From Todiramphus chloris collaris (Eukaryota; Chordata; Aves; Coraciiformes; Alcedinidae): a stretch of 64,000 bases of DNA. The position numbers and the translations under genes were made by a program. This document shows positions 40,780 through 53,339 of this stretch, piece by piece; position 1 is the first letter of the stretch; every line of letters begins with the position of its first letter. The notes beneath the pieces are model-generated. The model was not told the origin of the DNA, ran no database searches, and was given only the letters and a program-made list of their open reading frames with translations. The stretch spans positions 6,987,125 to 7,051,124 of the forward strand of contig JANVCC010000130.1 of assembly GCA_025345505.1 (NCBI GenBank), in the 5' to 3' direction.

Positions 40780-43007
40780 TGGGAGGAATGATGCATTTTC
40801 CTTCCTCTGTGTAGGGTAGGGAAAAATGATTCAGGAACTTCATTTAAAAATTACTATGCGTGGCACTGGGAACACCAGTTCATAATCAGATAGATAGCGG
40901 GTGAAGCCAGAGACCATTAATAGCTACTGAACATTACATATTGTATGTATTGACATCAGGTTTGCATCAATACTTCTGGGTGCTGCAGGAAATTTTAATG
41001 AAAGAGTTTAATATGCGCAGCAAAATCTACCACATATTTTCCCGTATTTTCTAGTAGGATTGGTGTACTGAAATAACGCCTCAGATTGTTCAGTCCTTTA
41101 AAAGCCTTCAGCCTGCTTCTTCTGAAATGGTGGAAAGGGGGAAAAAAATCACAAGGTGGACTTTACAGCTTGTTTAGAAGATTAACAAACACAGTCTCTG
41201 GTAGGTGGTGAAGAGGGTAAATCAAGGTGAAATTGAATCTAAGAAACTAGTTTTTATAACTGTGGGGTTTAGTCAAAATATCTTCTCCTCCTGCCTTTAA
41301 TTAGGATGCCAGAGTCTGGTATGCAGGTGCTGATCATGATGGTGTAACGTGATAAGAAGAGGCAATCTGCTTAGCAGTCCCATCCCAAGACCTTTACAAT
41401 GGTGATTTTAAGTATTAATTAGCTAAGAAGCAGCCGATACAGATCAAAGATCACGCATGATTTATAATTTGGTATATGCTCCTCAGGTAGCATGTTTTCA
41501 AAATAAACTTCAGGTTTCAAATAATCTTAACATGGAGCTCACAAGGACTATGCTTTAACAGCTACGTGCTGCACTATCAATGGGCAAAGAAATGAGGACT
41601 CAAAGAAACATCTCCCTGGGAGCAAATGGAGGTGAAAACTCCTCCTAGCCAAAGCTGCTACCTGCACATGCAGAAGCAGACCGAGATTCCTCAAACACTA
41701 AGAGGTACATGGTACAAAGTCTGCACTCTGGTTCCCTTGTGAGTCTTAGGAGCTGACACAGTTCTGGCCAATCTCACAGAGCCTTTCTGCATCTGGCCAG
41801 TGCTGTCTCAGTGGAGCTGAACCAACCAGGGGATTTCCCTCTACACAAACACTAATTTGCTGAAGCTACGACCACAGCAGTTTGCACATGTTGTGAGTAC
41901 AGAAACCAATACCAGGAACATGGTGCAGGTGACAGGCACTGTCCTTTGCTGCCTTGCCAAGAGCTTATAAAATGTTGTCTGTCTCATTTGGTTGGATTTC
42001 ACACTCTCTTTCCAGAGGTGTAAAAGATTACATCAGGTCTTTGACTTACATTGGCTTGAACAGCTGCAGTAGAGTCATGGAGCAGTCATGGATGGAGGAA
42101 AGAAACTTGGAAAAAGCACAGCAGTGAGCACATGCTTGCAGCTCAACCACCCTAGGGCAATGTCTGGAGTCTCAGAGAAGAGATGGGGGGCTTTCTATGC
42201 AGAAGGGTTTACCACTTGCATCAAACATTTCCATCCAGATGTCTCTGCCTGCACTAAGGGTGGTGACTGTGACATTTTGGTGGGCTTTTGAGTCTCTGTC
42301 TGCAAATATCTAGAACACAAGTGTCCCTGGACCTGACTGGGACAGAAAGAGGGTACAGTAACAAATCAACAGCCACCACAGAGTAGAGAAGTTCAAGTTG
42401 CATGGTTCTCATGGGATATTATAGTCCACACATTAAGATTTATCCATGGCTAAGATGAGCTCATTAATGAATACCTTCAACATTACTGATACACTAAACA
42501 TCAATTTGCAATGTTCCAGAGACCTAAGTACATTTGAAACATGCCAGCATTAAACTAGTCAACTAATTTACCATAAATTCTGCCTATAAACTGCATCCCA
42601 TAGGTCTCCATAAGTAGAATGTAAAATACTCCATAATGATCAGGCAGCCCACAAAGATGATCACAACTGTAACAATAACACCAGACTCCAGTTCTCAAAA
42701 CAGTATGGTATGCCACCTTTTGGGTAAATCTTCAGGCATCAGTCCCATAAAAGAGTATGTTTAGAAAGAAGAAGAGAATCTGGTGATGATATACCCATAA
42801 GTAACTCACAGGACTTGTTCCAGCAGTTTGATTTAACCATTGGAAATAACTATAACCAAAACCTTATGGTTAAGCATGGGGGGTCAGATGGAGATGTACC
42901 ATGACACTACATTTCTGCCAGGAATATTGTTGAGTTTGGGCTCCTCTTTTAAAAAGACAACTTTAAAATAAAGGTTACTATTAACAAATTCTGAAAGCAC
43001 TAATAAT

Positions 43008-43023
43008 AAAAAAAAAAAAAAAA
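43008..43023 (+). repeat. Poly-A run
   Basis: About 16 consecutive A following ctaataat. Confidence 0.85.
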
Positions 43024-43310
43024 GCGAAGAAAGAAGGAATCTGAAAGTTTTTATTTAAGAATGTTAAGATTATCCTATTGTTCAGTCCATTTTTGAGATA
43101 ATCTTTTCCATTTCATAGAGAATGACTAGCACACTACGCAGAGGAGCAATAAAATTGCCTACATGCAAATTGCTGTCAAAAGAGGGATGGGGAGGGGGAA
43201 GAAATATTTTTCTGCCCATTAACTTCTTTCAGCTACAATAAACCTAGGTGTTTATGTGTATCAACAGCAGTAAAAGTATTTTTCATGCAAAATGCAATTG
43301 TTTCTTTTAC

Positions 43311-43430
43311 GGCCCTGATTCAGCAAGGTAGATAAACTTCTGCCTAACTTGAAACATGTTGAGTAATACTATTGACTCAAATGGAATTACTCATGTGCTC
43401 AGTTAGGCACATGTTTAAAGTTTCTGCTGC
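43311..43430. mobile_element. Palindromic ancient MITE-like repeat
   Basis: The block starts ggccctgattcagcaagg and is organised as a long imperfect inverted repeat. The centre has GAGTAAT (43361-43367) facing ATTACTC (43386-43392), and the outer arms carry gcctaactt...acatg against catgtgctcagttaggc. This resembles an old inverted-repeat element I remember from turtle, crocodile and bird genomes, in which sequence like cctgattcagcaaagcacttaagcac surrounds a symmetrical core (gtcccattgacttcaatgggac). It is probably a non-autonomous DNA transposon. The right terminus has decayed. I cannot give a family name with certainty. Confidence 0.62.
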
Positions 43431-46400
43431 ACCATATCCACAATTTGAAGGTATTTAAAAGAAAACGAGAAAACTCTAACTCACAATAGCAGTTCTGGGG
43501 CTGATGAACAATCCTATAAAGTCAAAGGACCTTATCACAACACATAAATGAGGAACATAGTGAGAAAAAAAAAAATCTTGATGGAATATAAAAGACTTGA
43601 CTCTAACCAAAAAAGTGTATCACTCTTTAAGAAAAAAAAAAATAAAATTCAAGGATGCTACCAGAAATCTTTATGAGGTTAAACATGAAAAAGAGATTAT
43701 GAAGAGGTATAGGAAAGGTGGAAATAGGAAGCCTGTTTTCCTTCTCTCCCTCCTATCCTTGCCCAGGTAAGATTTTCTCTAGCTGAAATGTGAAAAGTAA
43801 ATTGTTTAAAATATCAAAATAAAGGAAGAACCACAGGAGAGGTAATAAGTCCATTACAACCCAGGTGTAAAAGAGGAAATCAAAGGATAAGATTGTTTCA
43901 TAAAACTAAATTATTTTTTTACATGAGCCTTCAGAGACAACGATAAGAATACCTGTCCTGGGATTACTCTTTCCACATAAAGCAGAATAAGCTAGAAACA
44001 GAGATGAAGACAAAAAAAACAAAAAAACACCACAAAAAAACCCACCCACAACTTTGGGAAATTAAAATGGAAATAAAGACATTGTTTCTTCAGGTAAATT
44101 AACTTCACGATGAAGACATCAGTTGTTCCCTGCAGGAGGATATTCTGCCTCTATCCACCTTAGGTTTGCCCTGACATGTTTAAGGATGGCAGAAGGAAGG
44201 TTAAGGCTTTGAGAAAAGTTCCAGATGCCCGAATCCCAGAAATGCAAATCCCTCTTCTGTCCACGAAGGAGAAAAACCCCAGACCTCCACAGTGGCTAAC
44301 CAATGTTCCTCTGCCATGATGCAGAGGCCAGGAGCAGCAGCAGCAGAGGCCTGTTACTTGTCCACAACCCTGTGATTATGGACTCACCTGCGGAAATGCT
44401 AACTAGTGCCATCTGCAGTGACATTTTTTTGGGAGAGAAGTCAAGCATTAAAAGAGAACCAACTCTGGTTGCATAGACTTTGGAAAAGCTGTCAGCTGCC
44501 AGCATGGTTTACAATCACAACTCACCCCTGGACACATTTCAAGTTAGTGACTGGCTCCATCATCTATCCTAACTGTTTAAACCACCCAATCATTTAACTG
44601 ACCAGGCTTCATCTTCATTCCAATAATGACTTATCAGGAAACCATTTAAGGAACATTAGGAAGTCTTTAAGGAAAACAAAAGAAAAACCACAACAAAACA
44701 AAAAACAACACCATCCACAGATCAGACATTGTGTAATCCCATAATCACCTTAAGAAAAATCACCTGTCCTATTTTAAGCTGCTTTCTGTGTTTTACTTTA
44801 AAATGTGCTGAAGTAACCCAGTGCAAAACAAGACGCATTCTATATGGAAATGGAGCCCCATTCACATCTCTGTTTTCACAGGATGCTTCAGGAGCGCCTA
44901 GACCCTGACATGCTTTCTGTGGTACTGTGCTGATCCTGGTATGCTTATGCTGGAGCTCAGCAGAGGCTCAGCATAGGTAGATGCATTTTGCTGATGGTGG
45001 TTTTACTTGGGACTGAAAATGTTTACAAGTGGATCTTGTCAGAAAAGTTCTCATTAATTCCCACCCATAAGAAAATGCAGATTTTGAGTTTATTGCCTCC
45101 CTTTGCCAGCTTACAGCCTGAAAACCCTCAGCTCAAACACCCCATTTGTCTTCTGCTTTCTCGAGGTGATTTAATCTGAACTCCATCCTCCTGCTACTCC
45201 TAGATCCATCACTTCGTCTCTGCCTTACTTTGTCCTTGTCCTCTTCAGCACTTATTCTACTACGTAATTGTTCAGACTTCTCACAGCAGATTGAGAGTTC
45301 AAGTGAAAGAAGAGTAAGAATAGAGTTTGACCTGTTGTTTCAGATGCAAAGGGACATGAGAAAAGAGTGTCACCTACAAATTACAGTGAATTTTAATCTT
45401 ATGTTCTTACTCTTTGTTTATGCACATTGAGGTCTGTATTATGAACTCTTTACATTCTTCCCCACATCCAAATGAATTGCTACAGTTGAAGGCAGAATAG
45501 GTTCATCCATCCCAGAGGCAATCACCTGCCCGCTTGGGGCTGTATCACATTTTCTCTTCCTTCACTGACAGTGTGGTGTTGGGCCAAGAATATAGTACTT
45601 ATTTTGGCATTTATCTCCAACTCCAAATCAGCCATACATGCTTACAGTGCTGTAAAGACATAATAATACCATCACAGTAGAGTGATCAAATGCATATGAA
45701 GTGTGTATATAAAGTAAAATTAACTTGCTGCCTCTACATCTCTGCTCATGCTGTAGCAGTTGCTTTTCTGATTCCATAAAGTATACTCTCCCCCTTTATT
45801 TCTCCTCAGACAACTCAGAAGTTCTTTGCTTCTCTGTCTGCTCTTACCACTTATTTCCAATCAGTAGCCACAACCAACAATTGAAATGGAACCATTGGAT
45901 ATGGTGGGGCTAAAACCAAAGTATCAAAACATCAAAAATCATCCAAAAAATAAGTGACATACGTCACTGATTTCTACAGAAGCTAGGACTGCTTCTCTGT
46001 TAAACTTTTACTGTAAAATTGAGAATATTCAGGACAAATCTTAACACATATCAGTACATTGCTTTCCGAATAGGATATTTTTCACTTTTATTTTTGTCAT
46101 GAAGAACCAGCACGCATATCTTAGAGGAGACATTTTTATAGAAGGTACTTCAAACTATAGCTGAACCAAAGACTACCACTCTGTTGCAGGATCTTTTCAA
46201 AAGCCACATCAGTGGCTTGGACTCCCCAGTTGAACAGAAATGCTCCAATTCTGCTTTCGCATCCAACCAGGGATGTTTGTTTCTGCCTTGGCCTCCATCT
46301 TGGGCCACCTCTGTATGAAAACAGACAGTTTTCACAGCACACACTCACAACTGAAGACTATTTGCATTGTCTCTATAGGAGTAATACCATCACCTCTCCT

Positions 46401-48624
46401 TTGGATCCACACACGGGAGTGAAGGAAAAAAAAAATGCTTTTGTGACCTACAAAAGCCTTACTTGAAATAATTCTCTATGACTTGAGGCCTTTTGGAATG
46501 GAAGGGATATATTGTTTTGACTTGATTAAAGCTGAAAAGTTGATTTGACATCCTGTTGTCAAGGAAACCAATTCACACACAAAAGAAAACAGTTGTGATG
46601 GTATCATTCAGACTATTCAAGTGACCTTAGAAAGAAAAAAAGGCTTCAGTTCCAAAGATTTGTATTCAACTCACTTCACCACTGTAGAAATAAAGATCAT
46701 TGCTCTTTATGCTTATTGGAAAGCAGTTTTCAATCTGGAAAAAGCAAAATGCCACATCTTCTTCCAGCTGCCAGATCCAATACTTTGCTGGGACCATGCA
46801 CATTCACACACCTACCATTTCCTGCCTATTTCAAAGAACGACAGAAGGAATCAGATGAGATGTATAGGGAAGAAGAAGGAAATTCTTTAGTTGACAGGAC
46901 TGTGATAAATACCCCCTGACACATACCACACCTATTGAACAGCAGCTCCCAAGCCAGGTTTTAAAACATCCTCCTTCAACTACAAATAAAGCTTACCTCA
47001 AGCATAACAATGTTTGAGTCCAGCTTTGTTTTCCTGGGAGATATCAAAAAAGCAGTATTTTTATTCTGCCAGCCTCCTAGATCCCTCACAAATTGAGTTT
47101 TTCATACAAGCAATAAATGGGACATAGTTATGCTTAATCTGCTCAGTCTTCCTACCTACAGGGTCCCAGGAGTCAGAACTGTCCTGGCTGACCACTACCA
47201 CCACCACCATCCACCTCTGCAGCCCATGCAAGTCTTGCAGAGGTTTCATTCCCTAACAGCTGCGGGTAGGTTGGAAAAACGAAACTTTCTATCTATCCAC
47301 TCACACGCTGTAATTACAGCTCTCTTTCTCCAATGACACAGCCTCTGCCTGGCCAAGTGAGCAGATAGACAACTAAATAGCAACTTGTCTCAAATTGGGC
47401 TTAGAAAAAAACAGGCTTGATATTAATAAGGAGGGAAATACACTGAGGAACGAATGCCAGTGTTCTTACATTATTGTCATTTAAGGGCATCACACCAAAG
47501 GTCAGAGATAATAAGCCTCAGTCATTTTCCATTTGTTACACAACATACAAATTGCCACAGTGTTAATGAATATCTTTCTCCATTCCTGGCCAGCTAAGAC
47601 ACTGTATTATTTCCTCTTAGACAAGTACCTAACCCTTGGAATTCATTATTTCCATCACTTCTTGCAGCACTTTTGTCCTTAGGGCTGAGCATAAATGCCA
47701 CAAGGAGGCTGTGACTGGAGCATCAAATGCTTCATATGGCTTAGCCTGACTTCTTTCTGATAGATTTTTTTTTGGCTGGAATAGCATACAAAGCACATTT
47801 ACATCATTTATGATCAAATATGCACACACACCTTCATATATGCTCCCTTACAAGTGTCTTAAGCCCCTTGCAGATCAAGGTGGAGGGGGGGTAAAGACAT
47901 TGTCTGTACTCTGCGGATATTGCTTGATAATTATACACTGAAATAATTGTTATGATAGAAACACTAACTGACCACAACAATAGAAGCTACTGCGAAATAA
48001 CTGCATTTTCACTTAAAATGATGACAACTGGAAAGTAGTTCTTGGAACAGAAATGACATTCACAGAACTGTGGAAAGGCTTGTGTGAAGGGATGTACTGC
48101 TTAAACCCTCTTTACTCCTAATAAACTGCTAAGATAGCACAGCTGAGCTATAGAGAGAGGAATGCCTCATTTCTAATCTGTACTTCATTGTATTTTAAGT
48201 TTAGGAATTTTGCATAAATATAGATAGTAACAGCTGAACCAAATTCATACTGTTTCATAAACTGAGGTTTTTTAGGATGATAAATTATTATTTTCACTGT
48301 TCACTCAAAGTATAAAAAATATGCGGATGAAAGGAGAATATTGAAGGCTGGTAGCTTTGTACAGCTCTGAAAAAGACTAAACCTTATGTGCATAATTAAA
48401 ATTAGAAAGAGAAGAATGAAGTCCAGCATCAAATGCTGAACTAAAAGAAGCCAAGGTTACTTACTGAATATAATCAAACAACCTCTACCTCTGTCCCCTA
48501 GACTGAAACACAGCACTCTGCATTTTGATGAACATCTTATCTTGGCATTTTCTCCTCTCCCACCCAACAAATCCAAATAGCAAGTGCCAGAAAATAAGAA
48601 AGCTGATGGCACTGCTAAACTTAC

Positions 48625-48677
48625 CCGCAAACTGGTCCATACTCCATTATGAGTTTTGAGTGGTTTTCCCAAAAACC
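48625..48677 (-). CDS. TBXAS1: TBXAS1 internal coding micro-exon, 53 bp (P450 A-helix region)
   Basis: Minus-strand reading gives GFWENHSKLIMEYGPVC plus the first two bases (GG) of the next codon. Human TBXAS1 has GFWESQMELRKLYGPLCG here (about residues 62-79, from memory), so the Gly-Phe-Trp-Glu start and the YGP-hydrophobic-Cys-Gly end are shared. The exon follows a cttttattcag acceptor and is followed by a gtaagttt donor. The GG left at the donor joins the G at the start of the exon at 26024-26120 to make GGG (Gly), giving ...PVC-G-YYIG..., as in the human protein. CYP3A genes also have a 53-bp exon here, which supports homologous gene structure. It is too short for an ORF search to find. 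The segment is the A helix leading into the beta-1 sheet, on the membrane-facing side of the P450 fold. The preceding exon, expected at about 94 bp with a proline-rich hinge and an FIGN-like motif, was not found in the window. Confidence 0.92.
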
Positions 48678-48943
48678 CTGAATAAAAGAAAAATAACAAA
48701 GTATTTTAGAACAGTATGTAACAGAAACTCTATTATACATTGTAGCTAACACACCAAACCTTTGAACCTCAGCTAGGACAATCATGGTACTGACTCATAA
48801 TCTCACCTTTCTCCCATTGTCCATCTGTGACAGTAGAGTCTAGAAATGATGACTGAAAAAAGTCCCAACCCCAAAAGAGACCTGGAAAGCCCTGAAACAT
48901 GTTTTAACCAGGGTTTTACACTCCAAAATATGCTAACATTTCA

Positions 48944-48960
48944 TTTTTTTTTTTTTTTTT
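48944..48960 (+). repeat. Poly-T run
   Basis: About 17 consecutive T after catttca; on the TBXAS1 strand this is poly-A, about 270 bp upstream of the 53-bp exon. Confidence 0.85.
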
Positions 48961-50005
48961 AAACTAATTTCATGATTGGGGTCCTGACCCATAATTTCTT
49001 TCTGGTATGTGTGTGGATGGGAAAAGAGAGAAATTAGTAATGGAATAAATACATGACTTACTACACACAAGAGAAACATGGGAAACATAGAAAGTTTGTC
49101 TTGGTTTGGTCTGTTTGTTTTAAAAAAAAGCATAACTGCAAAGTTGAAGTTTAGCATGAGGCAGTCACCTGGGACACTCTGCAGAACAGTGAGCAGATTT
49201 ATTTTTAACAAACTTTTAATATTTTTACTGCATTTTATTTTCATAATTGATGAAAATTGGTATCCATTTATCTAAATAAACCTGCCACTATACTAAATTG
49301 TTAGTGTCCTAAATGAATTCAAATTGATTAATCTGAAGAAAGGTGTGCAAAATATACCCGCAAACATGAATACAAAAAATCTGTTTTAACAAAACTGTGA
49401 TATTTCAGAAACGTACTGCATTGTGTTTATGACTTGTCTATGGAAAAATAACACATTTGACTGCATTCATCTGCATTTATATTAATTCAGGAAAGACTAT
49501 CGTGATCCATCTTCATTCTTCAGAGGAAATTCACTAACAAAGTAGAATACTTATGCCTCATATTGAATCTTTCTTATTTTTCATGACATACTGCAGAATA
49601 TTAGCTAGAACAATATGAACTATTGTAAATACATTAACCACAGACAAAAATAAACAAGGCCATGTGATGTGTTTACTCTTTGGGAGCATTATACCACACT
49701 AAGCAAAAGGAAATCTGGTAATCAGAAGTAGTTATCACCCTTGGGTACTAACTTACCACCCAAATTAGCAAAGCACTTGCCACCACCTACAGTCCTCCTC
49801 CCTTCAATTATTTTTTATGCTTAATACAGTTGTGCTTTTTAATTTTTTTAATCCTGGACCTGCAGTATTTTTATTCTACAGGACAATATGTCTTCAGGTT
49901 AAGGCAAGAACTTCAGGTGTTCCTTAACTATAAAAAGCTAAAGCAGTGGATGGTGTGTAAGAAAACACACTAAAGATAAAATTATGACAGAAGTGGCTTA
50001 GGTAA

Positions 50006-50051
50006 TTGCCTGAAAAAAAAAAAAAAAAAAAAAAAATTCTTGCCTGAAAAA
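50006..50051 (+). repeat. Poly-A run (24 A) flanked by an 11-bp direct repeat
   Basis: ttgcctgaaaa (50006-50016) precedes a run of A to 50036, and the same word recurs at 50040-50050 after ttc. The pattern could be a minimal poly-A insertion with a target duplication, or slippage. Confidence 0.7.
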
Positions 50052-50214
50052 TACTTTCCTACTAAGGTAAGCAGAAAAGCCTCATCCATTAGCACACAGA
50101 AACGAAGGTGGACAAAGCCTTTGTAATACCATGGATAGAAACAGCTCGCTCAAAAAGGCTTTTATCTGCAGACACCGTGGGAGGGGAAAAGGTACATAGA
50201 CATTCACACTGAGC

Positions 50215-50660
50215 TGCGTTTCGCTATAGCGCTACTTCAGCGGTAGCAGGATTTCAGCCCGCAATCGCTAGGATCTCAGCCTTAACAGCACTCACCTCCT
50301 GCCTTCCCTTGCTGATGCAAGGGGAAATCCGGGGGCCAGTCCCCCCCCCAGTGCTATTCCCCAGGCAGCCATCTACGGCTGCACGAAGCAGGCTGAGCTC
50401 GCCGGTGCGCTCTGAGAGAGTCCAGCCTGACACGTACAGCCGCGCCAAGGCACCAGCGTGGCACGGGGTCGCTGGGCAGAGCTGAACCCGGGGCGCAAAG
50501 CGCTGCCGCATCGCACCCGTATTGGCTGCACCGGGCAGAGGGCCTTCCAGACTTGCAAGACGGTGCCGAGTCAGGTCTGCCCTCCAGCCCGCTTTCCTCC
50601 TAGCCTGAGACCTTCAGTCAGGAAGGACATCCCAAACTACGGCTCAAACCTCGCCTGCTA
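50215..50660. promoter_or_regulatory. CpG-island-like block, candidate alternative promoter or enhancer
   Basis: Roughly 30 CpG dinucleotides occur in about 450 bp, against near absence in the surrounding several kilobases. Examples are cgtttcgctatagcgc, ccgcgcc, cacggggtcgc, cccggggcgc and agcgctgccgcatcgcacccg. An ATTGG (inverted CCAAT) lies at 50521-50525. No TATA box or coding exon was recognised. It lies about 1.5 kb upstream of the 53-bp TBXAS1 exon in transcriptional order, so it could serve an internal promoter, an antisense transcript or an enhancer. Function is inferred from composition only. Confidence 0.5.
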
Positions 50661-52959
50661 AGTTTTGCTTTGGATTGCGAGCACGCACACAGGTATTGCT
50701 CTCGCTGTATCCACCAGCTGCATTCCAGCGAGCCAGCAGGATATTAACATCTACAAGAAGCCCAGGCTTTAAATGATTCAGTGAAAAAGGCTTCCAGAAA
50801 GCCACATTCTTGGAAACACTGCTCCTGGCTCACTACAGTAGAGGGGTCAGGCAGAACACATTTCAAATGAGGCCTGTTAACCAATAACTGGCTTTCCACC
50901 TCCAGGTCTACTAAATGGTTGCACTGGCTTAAAATTAACCACACTTAGTGTTTCTTCCCTAAAGTGAGAAGTACAAGGCTGTAGGATGGCAGGAGAGGAG
51001 GAGTTGAAAAGTATCTGGGAAAGACTGTGAGAAAGCATCATCCGGAGTAAAACCAGCACTTGTTCTCTCCACTCTGGGACACTTCCTCATGTCCTGCAAC
51101 ACCACACATACACACACACATCACTGCCTGCCTCTACCATCCACCCTCAGGACCCATTCCTATCCTGGCCCCCTTCATGGGCCTGGGGAGCACCTGGGAG
51201 CAGGTCTCGATGCCCTGCATGGGAAAGACAACCAAACAGCACATGCAGAGCCCTGCGAGGCTTTGGTGGCCAAAGCCTGGTCAAGGCAGAGGGAACATAT
51301 TATGAGATAACAGCATGTGCATCGGGAGGAACTGTAGCACTTCAAACAGCCACTCGTAACAATTAAGTGTAAAAGCATAGTCACTAATGCTTTTCCAAGT
51401 TCAGAAAAATCACTTTGCTTTTTCTTTGTTTGGAGGCTGCAGAATGTAAACTGTTATCAACAACTCAGAAAAGAGTTGGGGTAGGGGGGACTTGCTGTGT
51501 GTGGCCTCTACAGTGAGGTAACAGCCTGATGACAGCCCATTATCAAACAAGATAATGCAGGAGTATGAAAAGCTTCTTTCCCTGAAGAAAGCATATTTTA
51601 CAGCATCTGGTATACCATGGAAACAGCAGCTCAAGTGGGCTGACTGCTGCACACCCAGAAGGCTTCTTTGTTTACATGGCTGGCGGTTGCCTTCCTACAG
51701 GGAATTTGTGTTCTCCCCTTCCTCTGAGTGTGTATCTTCAGCTGCATCTGTGGGCAGAACCACTCACAAGGCCAAATCCTACTCTCAGGGATACAGGTGC
51801 AACCCCTATGGAAGGGAACAAGATTTAGGTCTGCATCAGCCAGAGCAAAGTCTGGTCATTGCCAACCATCTATCTTGAGATACCGAATGCTGAGGCTTCA
51901 GCTTGAGCAGCACATACACGAAAGGGCTTCAGAAAGGACTTTGTTGGCTCAAGTATCCCCTTTCCTTTTTTTCAATAGATTCTGCCACTCCAAGATGGAT
52001 GCTTCGGTGATTTCCTCCTTGTTGCATATTCACCTTGCTAGTTCCTCACAGAAAGGAAAAAATCTGCAGCAATGTCATCTTCACTCCTTGCTGAAAATGG
52101 GTGTAGGCACTAAGCCAGAGTTTTCAGAAAGAGGCAGTAGTACTATGCATTTCAATTTTTGGGGTGTCTAACATGAGGCATATACAACCTATTCGTATTT
52201 CTTGCTCAATACAAACAGATCCCCTGGCTGCAAATAGGGACTCGAGTCACTTTAAGCTTAAACTAAATCATAAAGTGACCCAGACTGAATGGAAGATGCT
52301 TTGTAACATTTCAGCTTGCTGCACATGGTTTATGAAATTAGCTATAGTCCTTAAAGGTCGCTAGAAAAAATGGTTCGACTGGTGGCACATGCATGCTCCT
52401 GACAGTAACTCAAAATTTGGAACTCCAAAAAAGTAACTTCCAGAATGCAGTAAGGGTAGCACTTGGATTCTGTAGTGTATTGAATGCCACAACAGCTACT
52501 GAGCTGTGTGGAGATGGACATTGTGTGCCCATCAAAATCCACTGCAAATGGGAAACATTACCCATGCAAGGGCAGCTTATTTGGTTTCTCCTTTCTGAAA
52601 AGTGTCACATAGTATACCTAATTCCAGTCACTTACCAGGACAGCCTGAATTCAAACCCATGACTCAGAAACCAAAGACACCACAGCCCATCAGCAGTCCC
52701 ATATATGCTCCTCTCTCACCACCCTGTATTCAGACATGATATTCTGTTTCACTGTGATATTAATAACCGCAGCATCATTGTTTGAGTGCACACTTATCAC
52801 AAGGCAAAAATCTATACAGTTATTTATGGTACATAATGACAATGCATGACATTTACGGATCAGATTTTTAGTATGCAATGGGCTTCAGATGGTTTTTTTC
52901 CCTTAGACCACCTGCAAAAAAAAAGAACTGCTAATAATCTCATATCCAAATTGATTTTT

Positions 52960-53006
52960 TGTTGTTGTTGTTGTTGGGTATTTTTGTTTGTTTGTTTGTT
53001 TGTTTT
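52960..53006 (+). repeat. (GTT)n followed by (GTTT)n
   Basis: About five to six GTT units, then ggtattttt, then about five GTTT units. Confidence 0.93.
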
Positions 53007-53339
53007 AATACAAGCTAACATTTAATTAAAGCAACCTTGTATCAGACTGCAGCCCACTTTGAAGGAATGACGCCAGACTGTACATCATCTCCAGTAATAA
53101 TCCTAGTGAAAACACTGGGATGCCAGCAGACAAGAGGAGGAAAACAGCATGAACTTCTAACCAGCCTGATTTCAAGCCATGTACATAGTTTGTTTCCTTT
53201 GATCATTACCTTTAATATCTGTCCTCTGTGTGTAATTTGGTTTAATTTATGTGTATGCCATTTTACATTTTAAGAAACACATATAGCCCTTACAAATTTA
53301 TTAAAAGCAGCCTTCCTACCCTTAATAGTTATTAAGAGA

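Larger units (their letters stand above)
26121..48624 (-). other. TBXAS1: TBXAS1 intron, 22.5 kb, between the two recognised exons
   Basis: It is bounded by a gtaagttt donor just below 48625 and a tag acceptor just above 26120. It is a phase-2 intron. No other exon is expected, because the encoded residues on either side are contiguous in the family. Contents I can name are an overlapping-ORF pocket (26742-27194), a TTTTA repeat (about 30157), poly-A tracts (31854, 33896, 43008), a short CpG burst (32228-32241), a MIR-like fragment (37324-37385), an LTR-like start (39434), a CA repeat (40745) and a palindromic MITE-like element (43311-43430). GC-richer patches at 29.7-30.8 kb and 37.85-38.13 kb have no recognisable content. 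The remainder is anonymous intronic sequence. Confidence 0.85.

Noticed and set aside
49757-49786. A 30-bp minus-strand segment with TGTAG acceptor and GTAAGT donor encoding VVASALLIWV, like part of the TBXAS1 membrane anchor
   Set aside because: The phase at the donor is wrong for the family's anchor exon. The next exon would have to lie in 48678-49750, where none is seen, and an in-frame stop precedes it. Chance resemblance.
51410-51652. Minus-strand frame containing PDAVKYAFFRERS, reminiscent of the NLTFFRQ end of the missing TBXAS1 exon
   Set aside because: There is no splice donor after FFRE and the FIGN motif is absent.
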